Of a stretch of DNA of 64,000 nt, positions 53,399 to 64,000 are shown piece by piece. The notes under the pieces are model-generated. The model was not told the origin of the DNA. It ran no database searches and saw only the letters and a program-made list of their open reading frames with translations. The position numbers and the translations under genes were made by a program. The stretch lies in the NCBI RefSeq assembly GCF_016097555.1, contig NC_054713.1, forward strand, positions 43,187,071 to 43,251,070. The letters are read 5' to 3'. Positions within the stretch are counted from its first letter, which is position 1; every line of letters begins with the position of its first letter. This DNA comes from Gigantopelta aegis (lineage: Eukaryota; Mollusca; Gastropoda; Neomphalida; Peltospiridae).

Positions 53399-53565
53399 TG
53401 GGCCCTGCTCTGCGAAGCGATCTTAGCCCTAAGATCACCGTAACTGCGTAACTACCTTATGCATTTACGGTGATTTTAGCCCTAAGATCACCTAAGTGTA
53501 GAACTACCTTATGCATTTACGGTGATTTTAGCGATTAAAATCACTTTCTGGAATGGGTCCCAGGT
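53399..53565. repeat. Short element with ~60-bp internal duplication
   Basis: TACCTTATGCATTTACGGTG plus ATTTTAGC occurs twice (53453, 53508). CCTAAGATCACC also repeats. Ends GGGCCCTG and GGGTCCCA are loosely inverted. Confidence 0.7.
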
Positions 53566-54300
53566 GTGTATTTACTATTACTTATTGTTCGTGCTAATTG
53601 TTCATTTATAGATGTTAAATTTGTAAAACATTTTGTAGATTTTCTATTTTTAATTACAACATTTATGATGAATGCTATTGTACATACATGTAGTTTGTGC
53701 TGCCGTTGTGCATCGTTAAAATTTACTTTAATATTGATTTTATTAAAAAAAAAAATTAAAGGATGTTAAATTATTGTGATTTTTCGTTTACTTCTTGATT
53801 TTAAATAATACTCTTTAAATCATGCACATTTTGTACTTATATTTCGAAGTAGAAGTTAAATTACATTGCTAGCACACATTATACCAGCATTGCTCTGAAA
53901 TCATCATATTGTGAGTGGTTCTTATTTACAGAACATTTTTTAGCTTAATGTTTTTTAATGCTATGGCAAATATGTACTGCAAATAAATATCTAAGTAATT
54001 GAAACAATTTTATAATTAGTGTGTAATGTACAAAATATATTCTGTTTGAAATGCACAAACAACATTGCTGTATACTGTGTGAAATCTGCTGTGTATGTTA
54101 ACATCCATTCCATGTTTATGTTCTTGTACATGGGGGTTATTGTAGAAATTCTCATACAAGATGGGTGATAGGGTGAGGCAGTTGTCATAGATATACTGAA
54201 CAACAAAAGAAATGTCAATATTCAATGTTTATATATATAGATAGATATAGATATAGATATAGATAGATTTTTCCTTATCATAATAAAATGAATTTGTTAT
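53566..54300. other. No gene recognised; TAGATA tract
   Basis: (ATAGAT)n at 54234-54268; otherwise AT-rich. Confidence 0.4.
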
Positions 54301-54306
54301 AGAGAA

Positions 54307-54583
54307 TGGGTGAGATGTAGCCCAGTGGTAAAGCGATCGCTTGATACACGGTCGGTCTTAGATTAATCCATGATTGTGGGCCCATAGGACTATTTTTCAT
54401 TCTAGCCAGTGCACCACTGGACTGTGGTATGTGCTATCCTGTCCATAGGATGGTGCATATAAAAGATCCTTTGCTACTAATGGAAAAATGTAGTGTGTTT
54501 CTCTAAGACTATATGTCAGAATTACCAAATAACCAGTGATTAATAAATCAATGTGCTCTAGTGATGTCGTTAAACAAAATAAA
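54307..54583 (+). mobile_element. SINE, A-type head with CACTAGAGC tail
   Basis: GTAGCCCAGTGGTAAAGCGA head, GCATATAAAAGATCCTTTGC, tail GTGCTCTAGTGATGTCGTTA. Confidence 0.92.
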
Positions 54584-55200
54584 CTGATATAGAGATTGTC
54601 AAAATGGGCTTTTAATAGACACAAATTAATGGGATTAAAACTGAATAATTTTAAATAAATTAAAGAAAACTAAATTAAGATTCACATTTCTTTTGTGTTC
54701 AGTGTATTTTATGTGTTGGAAATTCAGAAAGTTGTTTATTGTAAGCTGTGATACTAATTTATTTTATTTTGTGCTTGGTGAGTATCATAAACAACAATGG
54801 CTCACCTCAGATTCCATTCCTAACCAAATCTAATTATTCCTGTAACAGTCCAAGACAACTGGTGACACGGTGTGCTAGTGAGCATAATCAAGTGTGTTTA
54901 ATATTATAATTATACTTAAGTTGAACTTGTTTTATTTGGTATCACTTTCAATTGCTACTAGAGAGGTTTTGTTATTCCGTCCAAGAACTGATCAGCAAAG
55001 ACGGTTCCCGTTTCTCATAGTTGTATTGTGTTTCAAAGCATGAGGGACCAAGATGGTGAATGCCAAACAAATAAGCTTAGTTCAAGTTAAATCTTAACAG
55101 ATGTGTATGTGTTGACCATGTCAGAATGAAATGGCAAGACTCGATCAAGATCCAGAGCCGGATTCGACTAATCCCACAACAAGAATGGTAACCAGTTCAC
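54584..55200. other. No gene recognised
   Basis: Nothing supported. Confidence 0.4.
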
Positions 55201-55204
55201 CAGA

Positions 55205-55380
55205 ACTGATGATGTAATAACAAGGACTATAACTCTGTCAAACATAGATATAATCCAATCATGACAGAGTTATGGCCCTTGAATAAATTCCCATTGAAAG
55301 TCCAATTCGATCTGTCCCTAATTCTTGTCAAGAATGGGTACATGCCCATCTAAGTCAAATTGTATCTGTAACAGTTAGGA
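55205..55380 (-). repeat. Diverged copy of the GGCCATAACTC repeat
   Basis: GACAGAGTTATGGCCCTTGA and TCAAATTGTATCTGTAACAG match the 23790-24336 family in opposite orientation. Confidence 0.7.
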
Positions 55381-55541
55381 GATAGCCATATGGACTTCTT
55401 AGTTTTATGGGTGTTATTATCTATTCAATCTCACAAATGTCATTTTTGACCAACGGCATTAGCCTGAAGTTAAAAATGAAACATTTGCAGGCATCAAATA
55501 GACAATAACACCAGCAAATCTAAAAACTCCATATGGTTATG
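55381..55541. mobile_element. ~160-bp MITE with ~42-bp imperfect TIRs
   Basis: ATAGCCATATGGACTTCTTA..GGGTGTTATTATCT pairs with AGACAATAACACC..AACTCCATATGGTTAT. No coding. Confidence 0.75.
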
Positions 55542-55685
55542 TCCATATTATAAACTGAATAGATTTTTTACGGAACCAACTGTATATTTAGTATTTCTTG
55601 AAAAAAATACCTGGCTTCAATCTAACTGTGGACCCTGGAACCGTCAACTTCGCCTGTTCCAATTGCTAATGACGTCACTTTGTAA

Positions 55686-55965
55686 ACACATTTTATTTAC
55701 GGTTATATGGTTAAGGACCACACAGATATTGAGCGAGGAAACTCACTGTTGTCACTTCATGAGCTACTCTTTTCGGTTAACAGCAAGGGATCTTTTATAT
55801 GCACCATGCCATATATAGGATAGCACATACCACGGCCTTTGATGTACCAGTTGTGCACTGGCTGGAGCGAGAAATAGGTTAATGGATCCACTGACGGGTA
55901 TTGATCCCAAACCAACCGTGCATCAAGCAAGCCCTTTACCACTAGACTACATCTCGCCCCCTCGA
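55686..55965 (-). mobile_element. SINE-A, 3' end truncated
   Basis: Starts ACACATTTTATTTACGGTTA, ends CTACATCTCGCCCCC. The poly-A tail and GTCGTTAAAT motif are missing. Confidence 0.9.
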
Positions 55966-56221
55966 ACATTAGGATGATAATAAGAAAGACATTGAGTATA
56001 CAGACACAGTAAAATGTATTCAATATGTAATTTTGTTTGTAAAAAAGAATGTATATTAGAAGATAGAAGAATGACAACAAACTCAGGAATATCCCTTTGA
56101 GTGATCACCTGTCATAATTAGTTATTGTTCTTATATTGATGGATGTCTATAGAAGATTTCACTTTATGCAACTTATCTATATTACTGCAGTGAAATGTAC
56201 TTTTTAATTTTTATATTACAG

Positions 56222-56350
56222 TCCGTCCACATTCCTAAATGGTGATTTGTTATGTTTAAGCCTATTGTTTATTTTCTGTTTACATTCTGTCCACATTACT
56301 AAATGGTGATTTGTTATGTTTAAGCCTATTGTTTATTTTCTATCTACATT
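56222..56350 (+). repeat. ~61-bp tandem duplication
   Basis: TAAATGGTGATTTGTTATGT and TTAAGCCTATTGTTTATTTT occur twice. Confidence 0.85.
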
Positions 56351-56788
56351 CCGTCTAGACTGTTATGTTTAAATGTATTGTTTAATGTTTATTCATTTTG
56401 TCCAGATTATTGAATTTTAACAGTCATTTTAAAGTGGATATGTATAGTCATTTTTAAGTGTATAGTCATTTTTTAAGTGTATTGTTTAATATTTATTTTG
56501 TACAGGTAATTACCTAATGACACATTGCCGTGCTTTTGTATTAAGGTGCACTTGCATGGTGCAACTTTCAGTAACCACTTGCAACATGTAATTTATGTGA
56601 ATATATACACAAAACTGGATAAAAAGAATTTGAGTAAATCAATTGCATTGACTTGAAATGGCAGAATCACCATATTGATTCTCTTGTTACATGTATATTC
56701 AGGTTTTATGGGGTATTAGGAGTTTAAGCTGCTAAGTAAAAAATAAATAATGCTCCTTTAATTTTTTGCTCTTTTTTTTTCATTGGAA

Positions 56789-56792
<4 letters not shown>

Positions 56793-56859
<67 letters not shown>

Positions 56860-56970
56860 TACAGAGAGAGAGAGAAAGGGGGGAGAGAGGGGGGGAGACA
56901 GACAGCCAGACAGAGGGATAGATAGATATAGAGAGACACACAAAACACACACACACACACACACACACAT
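56793..56970. repeat. (GA)n, GACA and (CA)n microsatellite
   Basis: Purine-rich run with G tracts, then (CA)n from 56945. The SLSLSL-type frames here are by-products. Confidence 0.97.
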
Positions 56971-57049
56971 CTGAGAGATAGTGGATCTGCAAGCACACAT
57001 AGATGCAACCCCTCAATTCTGAAAATCCTAGATCCGCCCCTGAGGATTA

Positions 57050-58082
57050 ATAGCTGATGTTATAAAAAGTCACACTATGCAAACATACCTTCATACCAAA
57101 AGCGTTAGTTCCATGCATTGTTTTACTTAAATTATACAAACCGATTGCACCAGTTATTGTATTACTGTGTTTATTGCAGGTGTGTTTGGGGCTACTAATC
57201 TATGTTAGGTTGTGATTGTTACGTTTTTGCTAATTTGTGTTTAAAAGGGGAAAAAAAATATTAAAAAATGTGTATTACTATTTAATAATTTCTGCTGAAT
57301 AAAGGGCGCTGTGATCATTGTAGAGTTCTCGTTTTAAATTAATTTATGATCAGACGATACATTTACGCACAACAAAGACTAGCACGTGATGTGTTAGTAC
57401 ATGTGTACATGCAGTTACTAAAAAGTTTGTGGGAGGGTGGTCAAAGGGGGCACAATGAATAATAATAATGAGGTGTCTGGCTAAGACAGTATGTTTTAAG
57501 ATTTAAATGGATATAAATACGAAATTTAGTGGGAAAGAAAACCAACAAAAAAGCCTATAATAACGTTCTTGAACTTGGGTCTGATACAATTACGAAACTT
57601 CGAACTTTTGAATTGTACGAAGTAATACAGGTGAAATGTTTTAACAGACTGAGTCATATTTTTATTCTTTACTTCATCTGCCGTTTTCAAGTTACACCTA
57701 CTGACTTGACCAAAAAAAAAGTTCAAGAGATCAGAACTTTGGTATCGTTTTAACAACAGGCAAATTACATCCTGTCCAATCAGATACAACAAAGGCTATG
57801 GTCTGTGTTGTGTATTTCAGTTCTTTAGCAAGATGTAACATGCAATAGTCCGTCCTATCCTCCTACGAGAATGTATTTTGTTTAGTTTTTTTAAATAATT
57901 TAAGTTTGGTTTGATTTAAGAAGAAAAGTATTTTTGTGCAGTTTAGAAAACAGTTCGCTCAGAAATAAATAACTTGTAATATTTTTCATAGTACGAAAAA
58001 AGGGCGTTCCCTGTGGGAAGGATTATAGGTGTGAATGCTTCTAAAAAGAACATAAATCAAAACCAAATTTCAGGTGTTCACA
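57050..58082. other. No gene recognised
   Basis: The 74-88-codon frames at 57526-57792 overlap on opposite strands and match no family I know. Confidence 0.4.
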
Positions 58083-58720
58083 AAAAAGTTTGTTTTGTTT
58101 AATGACAGCACTAGAGCACATTGATTCATTCATCATCGAGTATATTGGATTTCAAACATATAGTCTGTAACCTGAGTAAGGGATCTTTTTATAAATGCAC
58201 TTTCCATCAGCAAGGACAGCACATGGCCTTCGATATACCAGTAATAGGGCACTGGTTGGGACGGACCGGCCTCGGTGGCGTCGTGGCAGGCCATCGGTCT
58301 ACAGGCTGGTAGGTACTGGGTTCGGATCCCAGTCGAGGCATGGGATTTTTAATCGAGATACCGAATCCAAACCCTGAGTGAGTGCTCCGCAAGGCTCAAT
58401 GGGTAGGTGTAAACCACTTGCACCGACCAGTGATCCATAACTGGTTCAACAAAGGCCTTGGTTTGTGCTATCCTGCCTGTGGGAAGCGCAAATAAAAGAT
58501 CCCTTGCTGCCTGTCGTAAAAAGAGTAGCCTATGTGGCGACAGCGGGTTTCCTCTAAAAACAGTGTCAGAATGACCATGTTTGACGTCCAATAGCCGATG
58601 ATAAGATAAAAAATCAACGTGCTCTAGCGGCGTCGTTAAATAAAACAAACTTCTTTTTTTTTTGGTTGGGACGGGGGAGAAACACTCGGATAATGGATCC
58701 ACTTGAACACAAAATATTAA
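58083..58720 (-). mobile_element. Old SINE interrupted by a younger SINE
   Basis: Outer copy: GTTTGTTTTGTTTAATGACA tail at 58087 to GGCACTGGTTGGGACGG at 58264, resuming at 58675 with GGGAGAAACACTCGG. Confidence 0.85.
58265..58663 (+). mobile_element. Chimeric SINE: B-like head, shared centre, CACTAGAGC-type tail
   Basis: Head ACCGGCCTCGGTGGCGTCGT, B-box GGGTTCGGATCCCAG, centre AAAAGATCCCTTGCTGCCTG, tail ACGTGCTCTAGCGGCGTCGT ending AAACTTC(T)n. Perfect 11-bp duplication GGTTGGGACGG at 58254-58264 and 58664-58674. Confidence 0.94.
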
Positions 58721-59016
58721 CGTCATGTGGGTATATTATATTTATATAGTATACTTTGAATTAATTAAGTCCAGTAGATATGTTTGTAATTTTTCTTTAT
58801 ATATGGTAGAAAATACCTTTTTAGGGGTGGGTTTTTTGGGGTTTTTTTTTTTTACAAAGCATACAAAGCTATCATTTTCACATGCATCACTGGTGAGAAT
58901 CTACTAAAGCAATGTTTAGAAATCCTGTGGTCAAAACGAGCACACTGAATATGATACTAGCCAAACGGTCTACTTTCCCTTACCTAATGCTGTTGAGTAT
59001 ATGTGTTGTAAGAAGA

Positions 59017-59320
59017 AACTGTTTATTTAACGACGCACTCAACACATTTTATTTACGATTATATGATTAAGAACCACACAGATATTGAGAGAGGAAACCA
59101 GCTGCCGCCACTACATGGGCTACTCTTTTCGATTAGCAGCATGGGGTCTTTTATATGCACCATCCCACAGGCAGGATAGCATATACCACGGCCTTTGATG
59201 TACCAGTCGTGGTGCACTGGCTGGAATGAGAAATAGCCCAATGGGCTTACCGACGGGGATCGATCCCAAAGCCGACCGCGCATCAAGCGAGCGCTTTACC
59301 ACTGGGCTACGTCTCGCCCC
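59017..59320 (-). mobile_element. SINE-A, nearly full length
   Basis: TTTATTTAACGACGCACTCA tail to GGGCTACGTCTCGCCCC head. Confidence 0.92.
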
Positions 59321-59638
59321 CAGTATATGTGTTGTATGCGAAGTGCAAACAATAACAAGTATTTTATATTTAAATATTATATTGAATCATCAAATAGGGA
59401 CAATAAATTGATTTTGTTGACTTAACATTTGAACTTTTTCAACTGAAAAAAAAAATGAATAACGAAACGATCAATACCCACAGGCCATTTGTTGTAACTA
59501 GTTTGTATAAGACCTTTGGTAATCTGTTGGACAAGTGAAACAACCGGTTTTTTTAATGATTCTTTATTGAAAAATTAATTTAAAAATTAATTAAAAACTG
59601 TTTACCGTGCCAATGGCACCTGTACAACCAAAAATATA

Positions 59639-59676
59639 TACTGAGAGGCATAAATAACGCAATGGGTATTTCATTG

Positions 59677-59739
<63 letters not shown>

Positions 59740-60356
59740 CATGTTATGTCATATTTAATAAAAATGCGGACAAATAGCATATTGATAACAATGTAAGTGA
59801 AAAAGGATTTTGTTCAAATCAGAAAAAAAGGAATAAAATACCTTTGAAACAAAACAAAAAACAGAAAATTTGTGGCGATATTGAATTTGTAATCTCCCGT
59901 TGGATTAAGTTCAAATTGTTTTTTAAAGATTGCGCAGTTTTCATGAGGTAATTTGGCGCATAATGTTGAACGGTTCATCGGAAAAGATAATGGAGTTATT
60001 TGAGTACTTTTGACTTAGTTTGCCGATTTATAGCTCGTACTGCAGCCTTACCTATTGAGGGCCGTCGTGGTTGGTCTCCCATGATTGCCACCTAAAATGA
60101 TAATAATAACCAATTTCTTTTATAGGGCGACGAGTACAGGCAACTAAGTTATGTTGGGAGTTGTTGTTTTTTTTGTTTTGTTTTTTGAGGGGGGTTCTTC
60201 AAATACATTTTATTCCAAACATTTTCGCCAAGTTGAACAAAATCCCCTTGTTACCAATATGACATTTGTCCACATGTATAATATATATGATATGACATTT
60301 CAGTAAGGAAATATCAGTGAAATACACAATGCGTTATTTATGCCTCTCAGTGTACA
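59639..60356. mobile_element. ~718-bp non-autonomous DNA element with long TIRs
   Basis: ACTGAGAGGCATAAATAACG at 59639 mirrors CGTTATTTATGCCTCTCAGT at 60332-60351. Further inward, GCGGACAAATAGCATATTGA (59766) pairs with CCAATATGACATTTGTCCAC near 60255, so arms reach well over 100 bp. Contains (AT)n at 59678-59737. No recognisable transposase. Confidence 0.85.
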
Positions 60357-60359
60357 TAA

Positions 60360-60770
60360 GACTGAACACTAAGTGTGCATTTTTATGTATATATGATAAC
60401 GGCTGAATCGATTTAGAACGGAATTGGACAGTGTTGGTCACGGCTGAATGACACATGGTTTAATGTATATGTAATATAAGTAATGTATATTACTTTCTGT
60501 GAATGACGGTTGTCACTGACAATGTATTGACACTAAGTACGTAAGCAAGTGTAATAGACTTGTCGTCAAACTAAGAAAGGGTAGCTCTACCACCGTTATT
60601 ATGCACGGTCGTTTATTGCATGTGTCCTTAACCCCAGGTCATTATTCAATGATCGCGTTTAAAAAAAAAAAAAAAAGGAACGGTAAGGAATATGTCTCTT
60701 TAACGACGTTTTAAATTACTTGGTGTCTAGCTTATAGTAATTCGAACATCGAGAGACAGACAGACAAATA
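60360..60770. other. No gene recognised
   Basis: Nothing supported. Confidence 0.4.
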
Positions 60771-60803
60771 GATAGTCACAGTGACCGAGAAAATAGAGAG
60801 AGT

Positions 60804-60804
<1 letters not shown>

Positions 60805-60834
<30 letters not shown>

Positions 60835-61153
60835 AGAGCGAGAGAGAGAGAGTGACACACACAGACAGAGATAGAGAGTGAGGGTGGGGATAGAGGGAAG
60901 GAGAAGTGGCAAAACCAGGATTTTGTAGGGGGGGGGGGGGGTCACCCAATTATGAAATGGGTAAGTTGGAGCAAAATCTATAGGGTGTCTAGGACAGGCT
61001 CCTCGGACCTTGGAAAAGTTTGATATAAAGACTGTCAGAGACGCGGTTTTAGGGCAATTATTTAGTGCTGTATATTGAGGATGATGAATTAAACAAAAAT
61101 TAAAAGTACACATCAAAAACGGATGATATGGATCACTGGAACCCTGTTACCCT

Positions 61154-61207
<54 letters not shown>

Positions 61208-61224
61208 CACACACACACACACAC

Positions 61225-61290
<66 letters not shown>

Positions 61291-61292
61291 TT
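60805..61292. repeat. (CA)n and (GA)n microsatellites
   Basis: (CA)n at 60806-60831, G run at 60929-60941, (GA)n at 61157-61195 and 61231-61290. Confidence 0.95.
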
Positions 61293-61299
61293 TACGTCA

Positions 61300-62340
61300 G
61301 ATGTTTTGTTAACAAAGTAGAGCTGGTTTTGATCACGACATAATATGATTCTCACTATGTCTGTATGAGAACTCCCACGTTCCAACATTTCTACAGCTTC
61401 TGTAAACAATGGCATGCCTGAATGTGAACATGGATATGCGTAAAATAATATTTGAAGCAAAGAACTGAAATATTTGACAGAAATATTTACAAAGTATTAA
61501 GAGGGAGAAGAATGTCATTTAAACCAGATGGTTCAATCACATCGCCAACCAGGGCCGTCAAAAAAACGAAAGAAACCGAAAAAAACGAAAGAAATGTGCA
61601 CGGAACAAATCTCCTTGTCGCATTCCAGGCTATACAGGTAATAACATGCCCAAAATCGTCGTTCGTTCATAATAGATCGCATTAACAAGAGAAAGCATTC
61701 AGGCCGGATTAAGTGAAGCATGTGTGTTCCACTCTGCCGGTAACCAACTCAGTAACGGGTGAAACTATTTTCTCCCCCATGTCTAAAATGTGTAAATATA
61801 TCTGACCCGACCAGGATACAGGTATTAATAGAGAATCAGCGGTGAATGCTTTAATTACTTGGAGACTAGGTGTAAATATCCCTTTCGTAAAGGTAACTTA
61901 TGTTATGAGACTTATTTCACTGTGACTGTGGTTTTTTAAAGTGAGTTGTGTATTTACGTTCTCTGATTGTTCAAACGTCAGGTGAGTGAGTGAATGTTTT
62001 GTGATTGTTATTATGCTGACTTATTGTAAGGTTGCGTCTCTTCACGGTGAATGTGTACTTACAACAAGTGGAGAGTGTTTCATTTAATATACAGGTGTTG
62101 ATACTGGTTCTGATGTGTCGTTTACCGTTACCAATTTAGTTAAAACAACAGGTAAGTGAATATTTAGTCAATCATGCAATCTCTCTACATTGTTTCTTTG
62201 TTTTTCTTTCTTTCTTTTCTTTCTTTTGTTTCTTCTGTTGTTGTTTCTTTCTTTCTTGCGTTCTTTTACGTAAGGCAAACATTATATTTCTCTCTCTTTC
62301 TTCCTTTCTCTGTCCTTCATCTGTCCGTCTCTCTGTTGAA
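61300..62340. other. No gene firmly recognised
   Basis: Two donor-like sites (GTCAG|GTGAGT near 61981, CAACAG|GTAAGT near 62151) could end 5' exons of the gene with the exon at 63825. A TTTC-rich tract lies at 62200-62310. Confidence 0.3.
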
Positions 62341-62362
62341 ATAGTAAATGTCTTTCTCTCTC

Positions 62363-63235
<873 letters not shown>

Positions 63236-63493
63236 ATGAAAATTGTGATGCTGCGCAACTATTAATTGTGAGTACCTAGTATATTAGTTTATACTCTTTA
63301 AAGATTAATTTTTTTATTATATATTTATTCATTCATTTGTTAATAGTGGTGGGTGTTACGTTTACTTATATTACGTTTACCTATATTACATAGTTAAAAT
63401 ATCTTACTTTATTTTGTGGATGGAAATGGGAATGCCCCCCCCCCCCCCACACACACACACACACACCATCGCCCACGTGATAAATTTGATTGA

Positions 63494-63766
63494 TTTCAAC
63501 TTATTTTCGTGCTTATATCCAATTAAGGTTCAAGCACGCTGTCCTGGGCACACACCTCAGCTATCTGGGCTGCCTGTCCAGGACAGGACAGTGGGTTAGT
63601 TGTTAGTTTGTTAGTGGTTAGTGAGAGAGAAGAGGGTGTAGTAGCCTTACACCTACCCATTGAGCCCTTAAGAACTCGCTCTGGGTTGGAGCTGGTACCG
63701 GGCTACGAACCCTGTACCTACCAGCCTGTAGTCCGATGGCTTAACCACTGCGCCACCGAGGCCGGT
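63494..63766 (-). mobile_element. SINE-B, full length
   Basis: CAACTTATTTTCGTGCTTAT tail to ACTGCGCCACCGAGGCCGGT head, ending about 60 nt before the orphan exon. Preceded by C and CA runs at 63437-63467. Confidence 0.93.
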
Positions 63767-63824
63767 GGAAAATTTGAACAACATTTACGTGAACCTTTTT
63801 CTTTTTCTTTTTTAAATTCTTCAG

Positions 63825-63873
63825 ACCAGTCAGATGGAGAAAGCACCAGTGGTGACACAACCAAAGAAAGAAG
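63825..63873 (+). CDS. Orphan 49-nt exon of an unidentified gene
   Basis: A pyrimidine-rich acceptor (ctttttcttttttaaattcttcag, preceding 63825) and the donor AAG|GTTAGTG frame a 49-nt block. One frame reads QSDGESTSGDTTKER. It is probably an internal exon of a gene continuing beyond 64000. No homology recognised. A possible earlier exon of the same gene ends at GTCAG|GTGAGT near 61981 or at CAACAG|GTAAGT near 62151, but these are weak. Confidence 0.4.
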
Positions 63874-64000
63874 GTTAGTGTTAGTTCCGCGATTAGAATT
63901 ATTCATGTACACTTAATTCATCGATCTCAGTTTGTCAGTATCTTGTCGTGAGTTTTCTGCTATTGCACAACGCTACGACCAACAGAGCTTTTTTAATTGC

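Overview
The window is eukaryotic and very probably from a marine mollusc, most likely a gastropod. Genes are split by long introns with GT/AG borders, no operons are seen, and the sequence is dense in tRNA-derived SINEs, small terminal-inverted-repeat elements, microsatellites and long minisatellites. The species call rests on the SINE and repeat style and is an inference.

Two host genes were assembled exon by exon, with consistent splice phases. ELP5 (Elongator subunit 5) is on the minus strand from 35696 down to 12278. It has eight exons and encodes 297 residues, ending in the acidic EEDPDDDLDI tail typical of the family. UBXN10 (UBX-domain protein 10, a ciliary p97/VCP cofactor) is on the plus strand. 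Its three exons lie between 40692 and 46639, encode about 419 residues and end in a UBX domain. The genes are head to head, about 5.0 kb between start codons. One exon-like block on the plus strand inside ELP5 intron 5 (18424-18665) and one clean 49-nt exon at 63825-63873 belong to genes I cannot name.

Layout: 1-12277 is intergenic and repeat-rich, with SINEs, a solo LTR inside a SINE, a 52-bp tandem array, a decayed Tc1 transposon and CA/CT tracts. 12278-35696 is ELP5. Its intron 7 holds a 2.5-kb array of 23 units of 108 bp made from a SINE head. Its intron 3 holds a 9.2-kb minisatellite whose unit copies the end of exon 3 and its splice donor. 35697-40691 is the intergenic or promoter region, with SINEs and a MITE. 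40692-46639 is UBXN10, with a 3.7-kb minisatellite starting close to the donor of its second visible exon and a 2.4-kb array of 30-31-bp units starting just after the stop codon. 46640-64000 is again repeat-rich (SINEs, nested SINEs, MITEs, large CT tracts), with the orphan exon near the end.

The most unusual theme is tandem amplification of functional junctions: an exon/5' splice site copied about 100 times, and a pol III promoter-bearing SINE head copied 23 times. Mobile or tandem repeats also abut several 5' splice sites. Most long open frames in the window are by-products of repeat units divisible by three and are not annotated as genes.
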